56,615 nucleotides of DNA from Streptococcus suis YS56 (GCF_000440115.1 NZ_ALMY01000075.1:1-56615), one strand, 5' to 3'. Positions 34,354 to 43,918 are shown, counted from the first letter of the stretch. Numbers and translations are program-made. Notes: a model not told the origin generated them from the sequence alone.

Positions 34354-35613
34354 ATGAAAAAATATCAAGTTATCATCCAAGATATTTTGACTGGAATAGA
34401 GAAACATCGATTCAAACGTGGAGAGAAATTACCTTCTATCCGTCAACTCAGCGAGCAATATCATTGTAGCAAAGACACTGTCCAAAAGGCTATGTTGGAA
34501 TTAAAGTACCAAAATAAGATCTACGCTGTCGAAAAAAGCGGTTATTATATCTTAGAAGATAGAGATTTCCAAGACCATACTGTAGAGCTCAATCCTGCAG
34601 ACTTTCAAGAATTACCCTATGAAGATTTTCGGATTTGTCTAAACGAAAGTCTTATTGGGCGGGAAAATTACCTATTCAACTACTATCACCAGCAAGAGGG
34701 ATTGGCAGAATTGATTTCCTCCGTTCAAAGTCTGTTAATGGACTATCATGTCTATACAAAAAAAGACCAGCTGGTTATCACAGCTGGTAGTCAACAAGCT
34801 CTATATATTCTCACACAAATGGAAACCTTGGCTGGAAAAACGGAAATCTTGATAGAGAACCCTACCTACTCACGAATGATAGATCTCATTCGACATCAAG
34901 GAATCCCCTATCAAACAATCGAACGGGATTTAGATGGAATTGACCTAGAAGAATTGGAAAGTATCTTCCAAACTGGAAAAATCAAGTTTTTCTACACAAT
35001 TCCTCGCTTGCACAACCCTCTCGGTTCAACCTATGATATAGCAACAAAAACAGCCATCGTAAAATTAGCAAAGCAATATGATGTCTACATCATTGAGGAT
35101 GACTATTTGGCGGATTTCGACTCTAGTCATAGCCTACCTTTACACTATCTTGATACAGATAATCGTGTCATCTACATAAAATCTTTTACACCGACACTCT
35201 TTCCAGCCCTCCGAATCGGTGCAATCAGCCTTCCTAATCAGCTACGTGATACCTTCATCAAACATAAGAGTCTAATCGACTACGATACCAATCTTATCAT
35301 GCAAAAAGCTCTCTCACTCTACATTGATAACGGTATGTTTGCACGGAACACACAGCATCTTCATCACATTTATCACGCTCAGTGGAATAAAATAAAAGAT
35401 TGTTTAGAGAAATACAATTTGAACATCCCGTATCGAATTTCCAAAGGGAGCGTGACCTTTCAGCTAAGCAAGGGGATTCTTTCGCCTAGCATCCAACACA
35501 TGTTTGGAAAGTGTTATTATTTCAGCGGACAGAAAGCTGATTTCTTACAGATCTTCTTTGAACAAGATTTTGCAGATAAGCTGGAGCAATTCGTAAGATA
35601 TTTGAATGAGTGA
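34354..35613 (+). CDS. MocR-type GntR regulator with aminotransferase domain
   Basis: A 419-residue fusion of a GntR winged helix (residues 1-75, RFKRGEKLPSIRQLSEQYHCSKDTVQKAMLELK) and a fold-type I aminotransferase domain (from about 105). The latter keeps ITAGSQQALYILTQ, IPRLHNPLGSTYD, IIEDDYLADFD and VIYIKSFTPTLFPALRIG, where the Lys should hold PLP, so cofactor sensing is likely. MocR proteins usually control vitamin B6 or amino-acid genes. It is divergent from yaaA and matches the orfY gene next to S. suis capsule loci. Its target is unknown. Confidence 0.9.
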   Translation: MKKYQVIIQDILTGIEKHRFKRGEKLPSIRQLSEQYHCSKDTVQKAMLELKYQNKIYAVEKSGYYILEDRDFQDHTVELNPADFQELPYEDFRICLNESLIGRENYLFNYYHQQEGLAELISSVQSLLMDYHVYTKKDQLVITAGSQQALYILTQMETLAGKTEILIENPTYSRMIDLIRHQGIPYQTIERDLDGIDLEELESIFQTGKIKFFYTIPRLHNPLGSTYDIATKTAIVKLAKQYDVYIIEDDYLADFDSSHSLPLHYLDTDNRVIYIKSFTPTLFPALRIGAISLPNQLRDTFIKHKSLIDYDTNLIMQKALSLYIDNGMFARNTQHLHHIYHAQWNKIKDCLEKYNLNIPYRISKGSVTFQLSKGILSPSIQHMFGKCYYFSGQKADFLQIFFEQDFADKLEQFVRYLNE

Positions 35614-35632
35614 AATCTAATAACCTCATGCA

Positions 35633-35671
35633 AATAATCCCCCTAGAACTTAAAAGACGAGGGGGATTATT
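35633..35671 (+). terminator. Terminator after the MocR-type gene
   Basis: Twelve-base stem AATAATCCCCCT/AGGGGGATTATT with a 15-base loop. The T run after it is weak. Confidence 0.65.
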
Positions 35672-35701
35672 CTAATAGTGGAAATTACATCCCCAAATTG
35701 T

Positions 35702-35807
35702 TATAGTCGTTTAGTTTACTTTTAGTACAAGGCAACGAGCTGCAGGCTGTACTGAAGTACGGCAAAGAGAGTTAACGAAGTAATTAAAGATAAACTAAAT
35801 GACTATA
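35702..35807. repeat. RUP-like repeat, 106 bp
   Basis: Terminal inverted repeats TATAGTCGTTTAGTTTA and TAAACTAAATGACTATA bound a 106-bp unit with TA at both ends. Size and TA ends resemble the 107-bp pneumococcal RUP elements, thought to be moved by an IS630-family transposase. The family name is by resemblance only. Confidence 0.6.
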
Positions 35808-35962
35808 TACTCTTCGAAAATCAAAATTATCCGCTGTCAAGAGCCTTGATGAGTGAAAAGCTCCAGTGGAGGTTTTCAGCCTGTTACCTTGAAATAAGAT
35901 AGTAACAGAGTTCTATCTTCGACTTCGTTTCCTAGGCTACTTTTGATTTTCATTGAGTATTA
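35808..35962. repeat. BOX-like element
   Basis: The ends are ATACTCTTCGAAAATCAAAA and, at the other side, TTTTGATTTTCATTGAGTAT, as in streptococcal BOX elements (boxC and boxA ends), here read on the minus strand. The middle carries CTCCAGTGGAG and a stretch TAGTAACAGAGTTCTATCT. It fills the space before degV. Confidence 0.65.
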
Positions 35963-35971
35963 CTCTGTGAA

Positions 35972-36823
35972 TCACGCTTTCACTTCATAGCCCATCAAAA
36001 GTCCGCCTTCTTCAGCATAAAAACTGCATAGACCTGATGTTGCAACTTCGTCAATAACAGCCATTGGAAAACTTGCTTTTACCAACTCTGAGAATTGTTG
36101 GAAAAACTTGGCATTGTTGCGGTGGGCCATAACAATTCGACCACCATCATAGCCTGCTTTTTTCATTTCTTCAAAGGCTGCTGTCACAGATTTCTTATGA
36201 CCACGCGCCTTTTGAAGCAACTCTAATTTTCCTTCAGCACTTGCCTCACCAACCATACGGATATTGAGTAGACCGACAACTGTTCCAACAAGCTTGCTTA
36301 GACGACCGTTCTTGACTAGATTATCTACCTTTGCCAAGACAAAAAGCAATTTGCTATTTTCTTGGTAGGTGGTAATAGCCTGTACCAATTCCTCAAATTC
36401 CAAGCCTGTCGCAATTAGGCGATTGATTTCATCCACGATCAAGTCCATTTCTCCACCAGCTGACAGGCTATCAATCAAATGGATATTGACTTCTGGATGT
36501 TCCTCGACATACATGTCACGGGCTACTCGTGCCGCATTAAAACTACCCGATAGCCCACCTGTAATCGTCACAACGATAATGTTCTCAGCTCCCTCAAAAG
36601 CTGCTTGATAAGCCTGCGGACTTGGACACGCCGACCCAGCTGCAGACTTAGATGCCTCCATCACCTCCATCATGTGATCAATATCCAAGCTTGCATCATC
36701 AACAAATGCTTGTTCTCCAACTTGGATGGTAAGTGGCACACTAATAAATTCAGTATCCGGAGCTAGATTAGCTAATTGACGATAGTCACAGCCCGAATCT
36801 GCAACAATTTTCCATTTTGACAT
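35972..36823 (-). CDS. DegV family fatty-acid-binding protein
   Basis: A 283-residue DegV/FakB-type protein: KIVADSGCDYRQLANLAPDTEFISVPLTIQV at the start, SAAGSACPSPQAYQAAFEGAENIIVVTITGGLSGSFNAARVA (the T-x-S-G-S-x-x-S lipid-binding region) and LIDSLSAGGEMDLIV. FakB proteins carry a fatty acid to the FakA kinase for phosphorylation. It corresponds to orfZ at the edge of S. suis capsule loci. The start has only a short GAG site. Confidence 0.92.
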   Translation of the reverse strand: MSKWKIVADSGCDYRQLANLAPDTEFISVPLTIQVGEQAFVDDASLDIDHMMEVMEASKSAAGSACPSPQAYQAAFEGAENIIVVTITGGLSGSFNAARVARDMYVEEHPEVNIHLIDSLSAGGEMDLIVDEINRLIATGLEFEELVQAITTYQENSKLLFVLAKVDNLVKNGRLSKLVGTVVGLLNIRMVGEASAEGKLELLQKARGHKKSVTAAFEEMKKAGYDGGRIVMAHRNNAKFFQQFSELVKASFPMAVIDEVATSGLCSFYAEEGGLLMGYEVKA

Positions 36824-36861
36824 AATATTCTCATTTCTACTTGTTTATTCTACTTTTTTAT

Positions 36862-36934
36862 TTGACAATAAATCTCTATTTACTTACAATTATATCATTA
36901 AACTACCCCATCTGAAAGCATTTTCTTTCAGATG
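36862..36934 (+). promoter_or_regulatory. Promoter and operator of the TetR gene
   Basis: TTGACA (36862-36867) and TACAAT (36885-36890) at 17 bases. A perfect 10-bp inverted repeat, CATCTGAAAG/CTTTCAGATG (36909-36934, 6-base loop), sits just after the start point and is a likely operator for the TetR-like product. Confidence 0.7.
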
Positions 36935-36956
36935 TGACACTCGGAAAAGGAAAACT

Positions 36957-37361
36957 ATGGCAGGTCGTAAAATTTCACCCCAATCTTTGAAAAACCTCTA
37001 TCAATCAAATAAAGAAGCGAATCAACTGACTAAGGAATCCATTGAAACAGCTCTGCTATTTCTCCTAGAAAAAAAGGACATCAAGCAGATTTCCGTTTCT
37101 GAATTGGTCCGAAAAGCTGGCGTGTCACGTAATGCCTTCTACCGCAATTACAAGTCCAAGGAAGAAATCCTTGAAGACTACTACGAACGGACCTCCAGCA
37201 ACCTTAAAAAGAAATGGCATGATTTGCAGGACAAGGTCCAAAAAGACGGCGTCAAGCAAAGCTTTGCAGATTTTGTCCACGAACAAAAACGCAAGGCCGG
37301 ACAAAGCAAAACCCTGTCTAATGTCAGTCAGTGGATTAAAGAGAAAACAAAACGGGATTAA
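36957..37361 (+). CDS. TetR/AcrR family regulator, short
   Basis: A 134-residue protein whose N-terminal half is a TetR helix-turn-helix: TKESIETALLFLLEKKDIKQISVSELVRKAGVSRNAFYRNYKSKEEIL. The C-terminal ligand domain is much shorter than the usual 120-150 residues and ends in a basic tail (KEKTKRD), so it may bind DNA with little or no ligand sensing. It is divergent from degV. A terminator follows directly. Confidence 0.85.
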   Translation: MAGRKISPQSLKNLYQSNKEANQLTKESIETALLFLLEKKDIKQISVSELVRKAGVSRNAFYRNYKSKEEILEDYYERTSSNLKKKWHDLQDKVQKDGVKQSFADFVHEQKRKAGQSKTLSNVSQWIKEKTKRD

Positions 37362-37374
37362 GGTCCCGTTTTTT
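37349..37374. terminator. Terminator between the TetR gene and proC
   Basis: Stem AAAACGGGA/TCCCGTTTT with a T run on the plus strand and an A run on the other side; it can serve both convergent genes. Confidence 0.85.
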
Positions 37375-37383
37375 GCTTGCTTT

Positions 37384-38169
37384 CTATTTTTTACCCAATT
37401 TTCTCGTCTTTTTGAGGGCGGTGGCGACTGCCTTGATGATGGCGTAACGGAAGCCTTCTTTTTCAAGAGCTACCACACCTGCGATGGTTGAGCCGCCTGG
37501 CGAGGTCACTTCCTGTCGGAGTTGGGCTGGGTGCTTGTCGCTATTCAAGACCATCTGAGCAGTACCTGCTAGGGTTTGAGCCGCAAGAACTTTGGCATCT
37601 TGAGCCGTCAGCCCGTTTTGCACACCAGCATCGGTCAGGGCCTCAATCATCTGATAGACGAAGGCTGGACCGCAGCCTGCGATAGCCGTCGCAGCATCAA
37701 TCAGCTTCTCCGGCACTTGCTGTACCTTTCCGGATTTTTCTAGGATTTGTTCCAATAGCGGAGCAAGCTCTGGATTGACCAAGCTATAGGTTGTCATGCC
37801 CTGGCCGAGAGCGACAGGTGTATTGGGCATGATACGGATGAGGTTGTCTGCCGACAGAAATTCTGCCAGACTGTCAATGGTCACCCCCGCTGCCATGGAA
37901 ATCCAGATAGCCGACGGATTCTGGCTAATCTGATCCTGTAAGCCTGACAAGACTGTCTGAATCAGGTGAGGTTTGACCCCAAGGAAAATAACCTCGGCCT
38001 GCTCTGCTATTTCCCCATTAGAAAAAAGCAGACCGCCTACCTTCTCTTGAAGAGCCTGGGCTTTTGCTGGGTTGTGGTTGCTGAGAAGGAGCTGGGTATC
38101 TGGCTGCTGGCTGACCGCTTGGGCCAGGGCCGCTCCCATATTGCCCAGTCCGATAAATCCAATCTTCAT
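37384..38169 (-). CDS. proC: Pyrroline-5-carboxylate reductase
   Basis: A 261-residue NAD(P)H enzyme for the last step of proline synthesis. MKIGFIGLGNMGAALAQAVSQQ is the Rossmann motif; RIMPNTPVALGQGMT, AGCGPAFVYQMIEALTDAGVQNGL and TSPGGSTIAGVVALEKEGFR are the conserved C-terminal family motifs. It follows proA by 9 bases with GGAGGACAGG before the ATG, completing a proB-proA-proC operon. Confidence 0.97.
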   Translation of the reverse strand: MKIGFIGLGNMGAALAQAVSQQPDTQLLLSNHNPAKAQALQEKVGGLLFSNGEIAEQAEVIFLGVKPHLIQTVLSGLQDQISQNPSAIWISMAAGVTIDSLAEFLSADNLIRIMPNTPVALGQGMTTYSLVNPELAPLLEQILEKSGKVQQVPEKLIDAATAIAGCGPAFVYQMIEALTDAGVQNGLTAQDAKVLAAQTLAGTAQMVLNSDKHPAQLRQEVTSPGGSTIAGVVALEKEGFRYAIIKAVATALKKTRKLGKK

Positions 38170-38178
38170 CCTGTCCTC

Positions 38179-39417
38179 CTAACGAATGTGGCCGTCGCCT
38201 GTGATGATGTACTTGTAGGTGGTCATCTCACGCAGGCCCATAGGACCACGAGCGTGCATCTTCTGGGTGGAAATGCCCAACTCGCAGCCCAGACCGAACT
38301 CGCCACCGTCTGTGAAGCGGGTCGAGGCATTGACATAGACCGCCGCCGAGTCCACATAGAGTGTGAAAAGTTCAGCCGTCTGACTGTTTTCCGTCACGAT
38401 GACCTCGCTGTGCCCTGTCGAGTGCTGAGCGATGTGACTGATAGCTTCTTCTACGTTTGAAACGACCTTGACAGCCAAGATATAGTCCAAAAATTCTGTA
38501 TCAAAATCTTGGTCGCCTGCTGGTGTGGATTGGTTGAGAATAGCCTGAGCCTGACTGTCAGCACGTAATTCCACTTGACCAGAAAGAGCTTCTTCCAAGC
38601 GAGGTAGGAATTGACCAGCAATAGCTTCGTGAACTAGCAAAACTTCCGCCGCATTGCAGACTGAGGGGCGACTGGTTTTGGCATTGACCACAATCTGCAA
38701 GGCCTTGTCCAAGTCTGCGTCCTTATCCACATAGACATGGCAGATACCTGTCCCAGTTTCGATGACAGGGACTGTCGCATTTTCTACAACGGCTTGAATA
38801 AGCCCTGCACCGCCACGTGGTACCAAGAGGTCAATCTTACCTTTGGCAGTCATCAACTCCGTCGCAGAGGCACGGCTGGTGTCTTGAACCAACTCAATGA
38901 CCTTTGGAGAAAGACCAGCCTGTTCCAAACCAGCCTTGAGGGCTGTGACAATGGCCTGAGCCGAATGAAAGGCTTCCTTACCTCCACGCAAAATGACTGC
39001 GTTTCCGCTCTTGATAGCAAGGGCAGCGGCATCCGAGGTCACATTTGGACGACTTTCGTAAATCATTCCCACCAAGCCAAAGGGAATGGACTTCTTGCGA
39101 ATGTTCAAGCCGTCTGCCCGAGTGGATTCTTCCAAGACGAGCCCGACAGGATCTGGCAAGCCAATCAAGGCACGAATGCCGTCTGCCATAGCTTCAATCC
39201 GTTCAGCTGTCAGAAGCAAACGGTCCTGCATGACTTGGCTGATTTTTTCTTGGGCATTTTCCATATCAATGGCATTGCCTGCTAAAATTGCCTCAGTCTG
39301 AGCAACCAACTGGTCTGCCATTACTGATAGAGCTTGATTTTTCTGTTCGGTTGTTGCTAGATTGATTGAGGCCTTGTGGGTCAATAAACTATCTAATAAT
39401 TCTTGTGTTGTTGTCAT
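38179..39417 (-). CDS. proA: Gamma-glutamyl phosphate reductase
   Basis: A 412-residue aldehyde-dehydrogenase-fold enzyme reducing gamma-glutamyl phosphate to glutamate semialdehyde. Features: [39 protein letters not shown] (NADPH site), [18 protein letters not shown] with the catalytic Cys, and [22 protein letters not shown] at the end. It is the middle gene of the proline operon, 64 bases after proB; that gap holds a short inverted-repeat element. Confidence 0.97.
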   Translation of the reverse strand: MTTTQELLDSLLTHKASINLATTEQKNQALSVMADQLVAQTEAILAGNAIDMENAQEKISQVMQDRLLLTAERIEAMADGIRALIGLPDPVGLVLEESTRADGLNIRKKSIPFGLVGMIYESRPNVTSDAAALAIKSGNAVILRGGKEAFHSAQAIVTALKAGLEQAGLSPKVIELVQDTSRASATELMTAKGKIDLLVPRGGAGLIQAVVENATVPVIETGTGICHVYVDKDADLDKALQIVVNAKTSRPSVCNAAEVLLVHEAIAGQFLPRLEEALSGQVELRADSQAQAILNQSTPAGDQDFDTEFLDYILAVKVVSNVEEAISHIAQHSTGHSEVIVTENSQTAELFTLYVDSAAVYVNASTRFTDGGEFGLGCELGISTQKMHARGPMGLREMTTYKYIITGDGHIR

Positions 39418-39431
39418 AAATTTCTCCTTTT

Positions 39432-39486
39432 TAGTCTTTCAGTTTGCTCGTTCGTCAACATAATCAAGATAAACTGAACGACTATA
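39432..39486. repeat. Minimal RUP-like element in the proB-proA gap
   Basis: Ends TAGTCTTTCAGTTT and AAACTGAACGACTA form an inverted repeat about 53 bases long, matching the ends of the 106-bp and 268-bp elements elsewhere in the window. One end supplies the proB stop codon. Confidence 0.5.
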
Positions 39487-40558
39487 AGCTCACCCAATCG
39501 TTGCGGTGAATAAGCACGCCCTCTGCTCTGCCATGTGCCAACTGGTCCTGCAAGTCTTTGGAGGACAGTTTGACCCGCCCTTTACCAATCAAACGGTGGT
39601 CTGCCTGGCTATAAACTTCCACAACCTGCCCCACTTCAAATTCGCCTTCAAGGGCTTTGACACCTGCAGCTAACAGACTACGGCCTTGGTGCAACATGGC
39701 CTCAACCGCACCAGCATCCACTTCAACCGCTGCATCTGTCCGAGCGTAGAAGGCCATCCACTGCTTGCGTTGGTTCATGGCATGGTCATCTGCTAAAAAG
39801 AGAGTGCCACGATTGGCTTGGGTGACCGCTTGCAAGAGAGCAGTATCCTCTTTTGAAGAGCAGATAAAGACGAGAACGCCTGACTTGGTCGCAATCTGGG
39901 CCGCCTGCAATTTGGTGGTCATGCCACCTGTTCCGTTAGACGAGCCTGCTCCTGCTGCCATGGCAAACAAATCTTCCGTAATTTCCTTGATTTCAGGTAA
40001 GTGCTGGGCTGTCGGATCGCTGTTGGGATTGGCCGTGTAAAGTCCATCCACATCCGTCAAAAGCACCAAGAGGTCTGCTTTCAAGAGAGAAGCCACCTGG
40101 GCAGATAAAGTATCGTTATCCCCCACCTTAATCTCCTCAATAGCAATGGTATCATTTTCATTGATAATAGGAATGGCCCGTTGCTTGAGCAAGACCTGCA
40201 AGGCTTGAGAAGCATTCTGATAACGTCTGGCATCCGCAAAATCATCCTGGGTCAACAAAATCTGAGCCGACACAATGCCGTCTTTCATCAGATTCTGCGT
40301 GTATTCCTCAATCAGCAAGCCCTGACCCACAGCCGCAGATGCTTGCTTTTCCGCAATCTTGGTCGGTCGCTTGTCAAATCCTAATCTCCGAAAACCAGCA
40401 GCAATCGAGCCTGAAGTCACCAGCACAATCTGGTAGCCCTTCTGATGCAACTGAGCTAGCTGATTGGTAATCCGAGCAATCTTAATCCGATCCAAACTGC
40501 CATTTTCTTGCGTCAGAGAACTCGTCCCAACCTTAAATACGATTGTTTTTTCTGTCAT
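39482..40558 (-). CDS. proB: Glutamate 5-kinase
   Basis: A 358-residue kinase for the first step of proline synthesis. The amino-acid kinase domain ([100 protein letters not shown]) is followed by a C-terminal PUA domain (about residues 270-350). It leads the operon, with an extended -10 promoter about 33 bases before the ATG and GAAGAG as ribosome site. Its stop codon lies inside a short repeat. Confidence 0.97.
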   Translation of the reverse strand: MTEKTIVFKVGTSSLTQENGSLDRIKIARITNQLAQLHQKGYQIVLVTSGSIAAGFRRLGFDKRPTKIAEKQASAAVGQGLLIEEYTQNLMKDGIVSAQILLTQDDFADARRYQNASQALQVLLKQRAIPIINENDTIAIEEIKVGDNDTLSAQVASLLKADLLVLLTDVDGLYTANPNSDPTAQHLPEIKEITEDLFAMAAGAGSSNGTGGMTTKLQAAQIATKSGVLVFICSSKEDTALLQAVTQANRGTLFLADDHAMNQRKQWMAFYARTDAAVEVDAGAVEAMLHQGRSLLAAGVKALEGEFEVGQVVEVYSQADHRLIGKGRVKLSSKDLQDQLAHGRAEGVLIHRNDWVSL

Positions 40559-40590
40559 AATCTCTTCTCACAAAAACTAATATTTGGAAA

Positions 40591-40599
40591 ATTATACCA
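40591..40599 (-). promoter_or_regulatory. Extended -10 promoter of proBAC
   Basis: TGGTATAAT (40599-40591), a short distance before proB. No long leader, T-box or riboswitch is visible. Confidence 0.55.
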
Positions 40600-40676
40600 T
40601 ATTTTATACATAAAGAAAATCAATGTTATTCGATAAGGAGTGAGGGAATATATTCATCGTAATGAGTATCATTACA

Positions 40677-40702
40677 AAAGGAAGCCTAGCCGCTTCCTTT
40701 TT
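40677..40702 (-). terminator. Terminator after dinG-type gene
   Basis: Stem AAAGGAAGC/GCTTCCTTT with T-rich ends, just beyond the stop codon. Confidence 0.75.
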
Positions 40703-40704
40703 AT

Positions 40705-43164
40705 CTATTCAAAAAATTCCTGTACGATTGCTACCATCTCACTTTCGCTCGGCTGCAATACTTGATAGTCTTTCTCAAAAAAGGTGAGAATTTGCTGTCC
40801 ATAGCGTTTGGTATGGATGCGAGGATCTAATACCAAAACTAGAGAGTCTTGTTTGTCATGTCGATTGGTACGACCGATGGCTTGTTTGAGCTTAATCATC
40901 ATCATAGGCAGGCTGTAATCATAAAATGGATTTTTCCCTTCCTCACGTAGATGATGATTAATTTTCTGGACAAAACGATCCTTGGGATTATCGAATGGCA
41001 GCCTTGTAATGACCTGAATCAATTGGTCCTGGCTGGCAAAATCGACTCCCTCCCAGAATACACCTGTGCCGAGTAAAATTTGGCATTCCCCTCGTTCAAA
41101 TTTGCGTTTGAGAGTCATTTCCTGTCCATGCTTGTGCTGGGCTAGGTGGGGAATGTTATTGTCTTCTAACAAATCCGACACCTGCAAGAGCAGATAAATA
41201 GAGGTAAACAAGACCAAAATCGGTCGTCCCAGCTCTGCTATTTCTCCCAAAGTAGTAGCCAAATAGGCTGCATGCTCTTCTTTTGAATAAGCGAGGATGT
41301 CAGGGAGCTGGGTCGGAAAGAGTAGCTGCTGGTTGGTCACTGCCTGCGTTGGAAGCAAGTCCATGGTGAATTGCTCAAATCCCAGCAAATCTGCTAGGCT
41401 AACCTTTTTACTGATGGTCAAGGTAGCGCTGATGCAGAAAATCTTGGTGTCTGGCAGGTAGTTGGTCACATTCAGGAGGCTATCCTTGGAACCACGCAGA
41501 TAAGCAATCCGCTTGTCCTCAAGATTCTTCTCCTCCAACCAAAAATGATCATACCTATCAAGGAGATGGTCCAGATTCTGTAGATCAATATCCTGTAACT
41601 CAGCTAGATTCTGCTTGACTTGACCCAATTCTTCTTTTGAAATTTCTCGCTGCCCATGCTGGCGAAAACGGGTCAAGAGATGGTTAAGCTCAAACTGGCA
41701 GGATTCATAAAGGCGCTGGTCTAAGAGCTTATCGGCCTTGTCTTTCTTGCTCTGCAATACTTGCAATAGGGCCGTTACATCCTGAGAATCCGTCGCGAGA
41801 TTTTCAGCAGCCAAGAGAAATTTCTGGGCCTCGTCGATGACCACCAAACGATTGTCCATCAGTGGATCTTGGTCCTTGATATGACTAAGGAAATAGGCGT
41901 GGTTGGTGATGAGCAACTTGCTAGTTAAGGCTTGCTTGTTCAAACGTTGCCAAAAATCCCAGCCCCAGAAAAGACTTTCTGGCTCCAAATTGCCATCATG
42001 GGCGATCTCATCAAAGTAGGCTTGATAGCGTTGTTTCTGCTTGAGTTCGTCCAAATCGCCTGTTTGAGTTTCCATCAACCAGATAAGGACATGCATCTTA
42101 AATTGATTGATCAAACGATTGTCATCCTGTCTTTGCAGGGTTTTCCAATAGCTATCCAATTTGATAAAATGCTTGGGCGACTTGAGGGAAGCCATGGAAA
42201 TATGGAAAATCTCTTGCAGCTTGCTTCCCTCTTTTTCCATAATTTGCTCTTGAAGGAGCTTGGTCGGCACCGTCACCAATAAAGGCTGGTCTGACTTGGC
42301 AAGCAGGGGCAGTAGATAACCGTAGGTCTTACCCAAGCCTGCCTGTGCCTGTATAAAATGCACATTTTCTGCATCTGCCAAGCGTTTTTCTACTACTTGA
42401 GCAAATGCAGTTTGTTTTTTGCGTTCATGCAAGCCGAGCAAGGCAAGATTAGTCACAAAATCTTCCGATAAATGGTAGGCTGGCTGGTCTTTTACTGGCT
42501 TTTTCAAAACCAAGCCATGAATACTTTCTAGACTGGTCGACAAGGTTTCGGATAGATAGGGCACCAGCTCATCAATAACCAGTCGGGATTCGAAGAGTAG
42601 ATTGTCCGCTAACTCTTGCAGGTTTTCTACAAGCGACAGAGGTAGGGACTTGATTTTCTCTTGGATTTTTATAAGGAGGCGAGCCGTTGCCATGGCATCC
42701 GAGATAGCTGTGTGGGCCTGGTCTAAGCCCAAGTCTAAATGCTCTGCTAGGTTGCCCAGACTGTATTTTTCAAAAGTTGGGAAAAATAGCTGTGCTAATT
42801 CCACAGTATCCACGCGCGGAGTTAACAATTCATAGCCTTCAAAAAAAAGGGCCTCCGCCAAGAGATTGGCATCAAACTTGACATTATGGGCGACGAAAAT
42901 AGCATCTCCAATTATGTCGTAAATGGTACCTGCTACCTGACCAAAATCTGGAGCCTGCTCCAACTGCTTGTCTGTGATACCTGTCAGATTCTTGATATGG
43001 TCATCCAGTAGCTCATAGGGATTGATGTCCGTTGCGTAACTGTCAATGATTTCTCCGTTTTCAACCAGAACAATTCCGATTTGAATGATTTTTGCATCGG
43101 CTCCTGTACCAGTAGCTTCCAAATCCACAACGGCATACCGATTGCTTGTTCTTGTGTCTTTCAT
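40705..43164 (-). CDS. dinG: DnaQ exonuclease-DinG helicase fusion
   Basis: An 819-residue two-part enzyme. Residues about 8-165 are a DnaQ-type 3'-5' exonuclease (AVVDLEATGTGADAKIIQIGIV, FVAHNVKFDANLLAEAL, HTAISDAMATARLL: DEDDh residues). The rest is an XPD/DinG-like helicase with HFIQAQAGLGKTYGYLLP (Walker A), RLVVIDEAQKF (DEAQ box), GTGVFWEGVDF and IGRTNRHDKQD. Firmicutes DinG lacks the iron-sulfur cluster, as here. The first ATG overlaps the -10 box, so translation should start at the next ATG (43164), at about the transcript start. Confidence 0.93.
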   Translation of the reverse strand: MKDTRTSNRYAVVDLEATGTGADAKIIQIGIVLVENGEIIDSYATDINPYELLDDHIKNLTGITDKQLEQAPDFGQVAGTIYDIIGDAIFVAHNVKFDANLLAEALFFEGYELLTPRVDTVELAQLFFPTFEKYSLGNLAEHLDLGLDQAHTAISDAMATARLLIKIQEKIKSLPLSLVENLQELADNLLFESRLVIDELVPYLSETLSTSLESIHGLVLKKPVKDQPAYHLSEDFVTNLALLGLHERKKQTAFAQVVEKRLADAENVHFIQAQAGLGKTYGYLLPLLAKSDQPLLVTVPTKLLQEQIMEKEGSKLQEIFHISMASLKSPKHFIKLDSYWKTLQRQDDNRLINQFKMHVLIWLMETQTGDLDELKQKQRYQAYFDEIAHDGNLEPESLFWGWDFWQRLNKQALTSKLLITNHAYFLSHIKDQDPLMDNRLVVIDEAQKFLLAAENLATDSQDVTALLQVLQSKKDKADKLLDQRLYESCQFELNHLLTRFRQHGQREISKEELGQVKQNLAELQDIDLQNLDHLLDRYDHFWLEEKNLEDKRIAYLRGSKDSLLNVTNYLPDTKIFCISATLTISKKVSLADLLGFEQFTMDLLPTQAVTNQQLLFPTQLPDILAYSKEEHAAYLATTLGEIAELGRPILVLFTSIYLLLQVSDLLEDNNIPHLAQHKHGQEMTLKRKFERGECQILLGTGVFWEGVDFASQDQLIQVITRLPFDNPKDRFVQKINHHLREEGKNPFYDYSLPMMMIKLKQAIGRTNRHDKQDSLVLVLDPRIHTKRYGQQILTFFEKDYQVLQPSESEMVAIVQEFFE

Positions 43165-43171
43165 ACTGTTC

Positions 43172-43180
43172 ATTATAGCA
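43172..43180 (-). promoter_or_regulatory. Extended -10 promoter of dinG
   Basis: TGCTATAAT on the minus strand, ending 7 bases before the ATG at 43164. The ATG at 43173 lies within the box. Confidence 0.5.
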
Positions 43181-43278
43181 CATTCGCTCCCACTGAAAAA
43201 GCCTCAAACAAAATCCATGAAGGGAGCCAATTTTTTTGTTAGACTAATATAAAAACTGTTTCTGTGAGGAGAAATACC

Positions 43279-43914
43279 ATGCTTATTCACAAATCTATCA
43301 ACCCCGTTGCCTTTCAAAATACCTACTACATTGAAAACGATAGCCACCTGATTGTCGTTGACCCAGGTAGTGACTGGACCAAAATCCAAGCTATGATTGA
43401 AAAAATTGGCAAACCTATTTCAGCCATTCTCTTGACCCACACCCATTACGACCATATTATGAGTTTGGACATCCTGCGTGAGACCTACAATTTCCCGCCT
43501 GTCTATGTGGCTGAAAGCGAGGCCAGCTGGCTCTACACACCAGAGATGAATCTATCAGGTCTACCTCGTCATGATGATATGGAAAATGTGGTCTGCCGAC
43601 CTGCAGAAAACACCTTCCAATACCAAGAAGACTACCAGTTTGACGGTTTTCATTTCAAGGTTGTTCCAACACCTGGTCACTCTATTGGTGGGGTATCCTT
43701 TATCTTCCCAGAAGCTGAAGCGGTCATTACAGGTGATGCTCTCTTCCGTGAAACGATTGGGCGTACAGACCTGCCAACCAGCAACTTTGACGACTTGATT
43801 GCGGGTATCAGGGAACACATTTTTACCCTACCAAACCACTACACTGTCCATCCCGGTCACGGTCAAAATACCAGCGTTGGACATGAGAAAAATTTTAATC
43901 CATTTTTTAGATGA
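43279..43914 (+). CDS. Metallo-beta-lactamase fold hydrolase
   Basis: A 211-residue glyoxalase II-like hydrolase. The metal motif is AILLTHTHYDHIMSLD (HxHxDH), with further ligands in TPGHSIGGVSFIF, ITGDALFRETIGRTDLP and YTVHPGHGQNTSVGHE. Such proteins often cleave thioesters such as S-lactoylglutathione analogues, but substrate is unknown. The start chosen is the ATG at 43279 behind GTGAGGAG, not the in-frame GTG five codons earlier that forms part of the ribosome site. Confidence 0.9.
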   Translation: MLIHKSINPVAFQNTYYIENDSHLIVVDPGSDWTKIQAMIEKIGKPISAILLTHTHYDHIMSLDILRETYNFPPVYVAESEASWLYTPEMNLSGLPRHDDMENVVCRPAENTFQYQEDYQFDGFHFKVVPTPGHSIGGVSFIFPEAEAVITGDALFRETIGRTDLPTSNFDDLIAGIREHIFTLPNHYTVHPGHGQNTSVGHEKNFNPFFR

Positions 43915-43918
43915 CAAG

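Noticed and set aside
35614..35971. Possible CRISPR or small RNA gene before degV
   Set aside because: No regularly spaced direct repeats; the structure matches a terminator plus RUP-like and BOX-like elements.
40560..40700. T-box or other riboswitch before proB
   Set aside because: The promoter is only about 33 bases before the start codon, leaving no room for such a leader.
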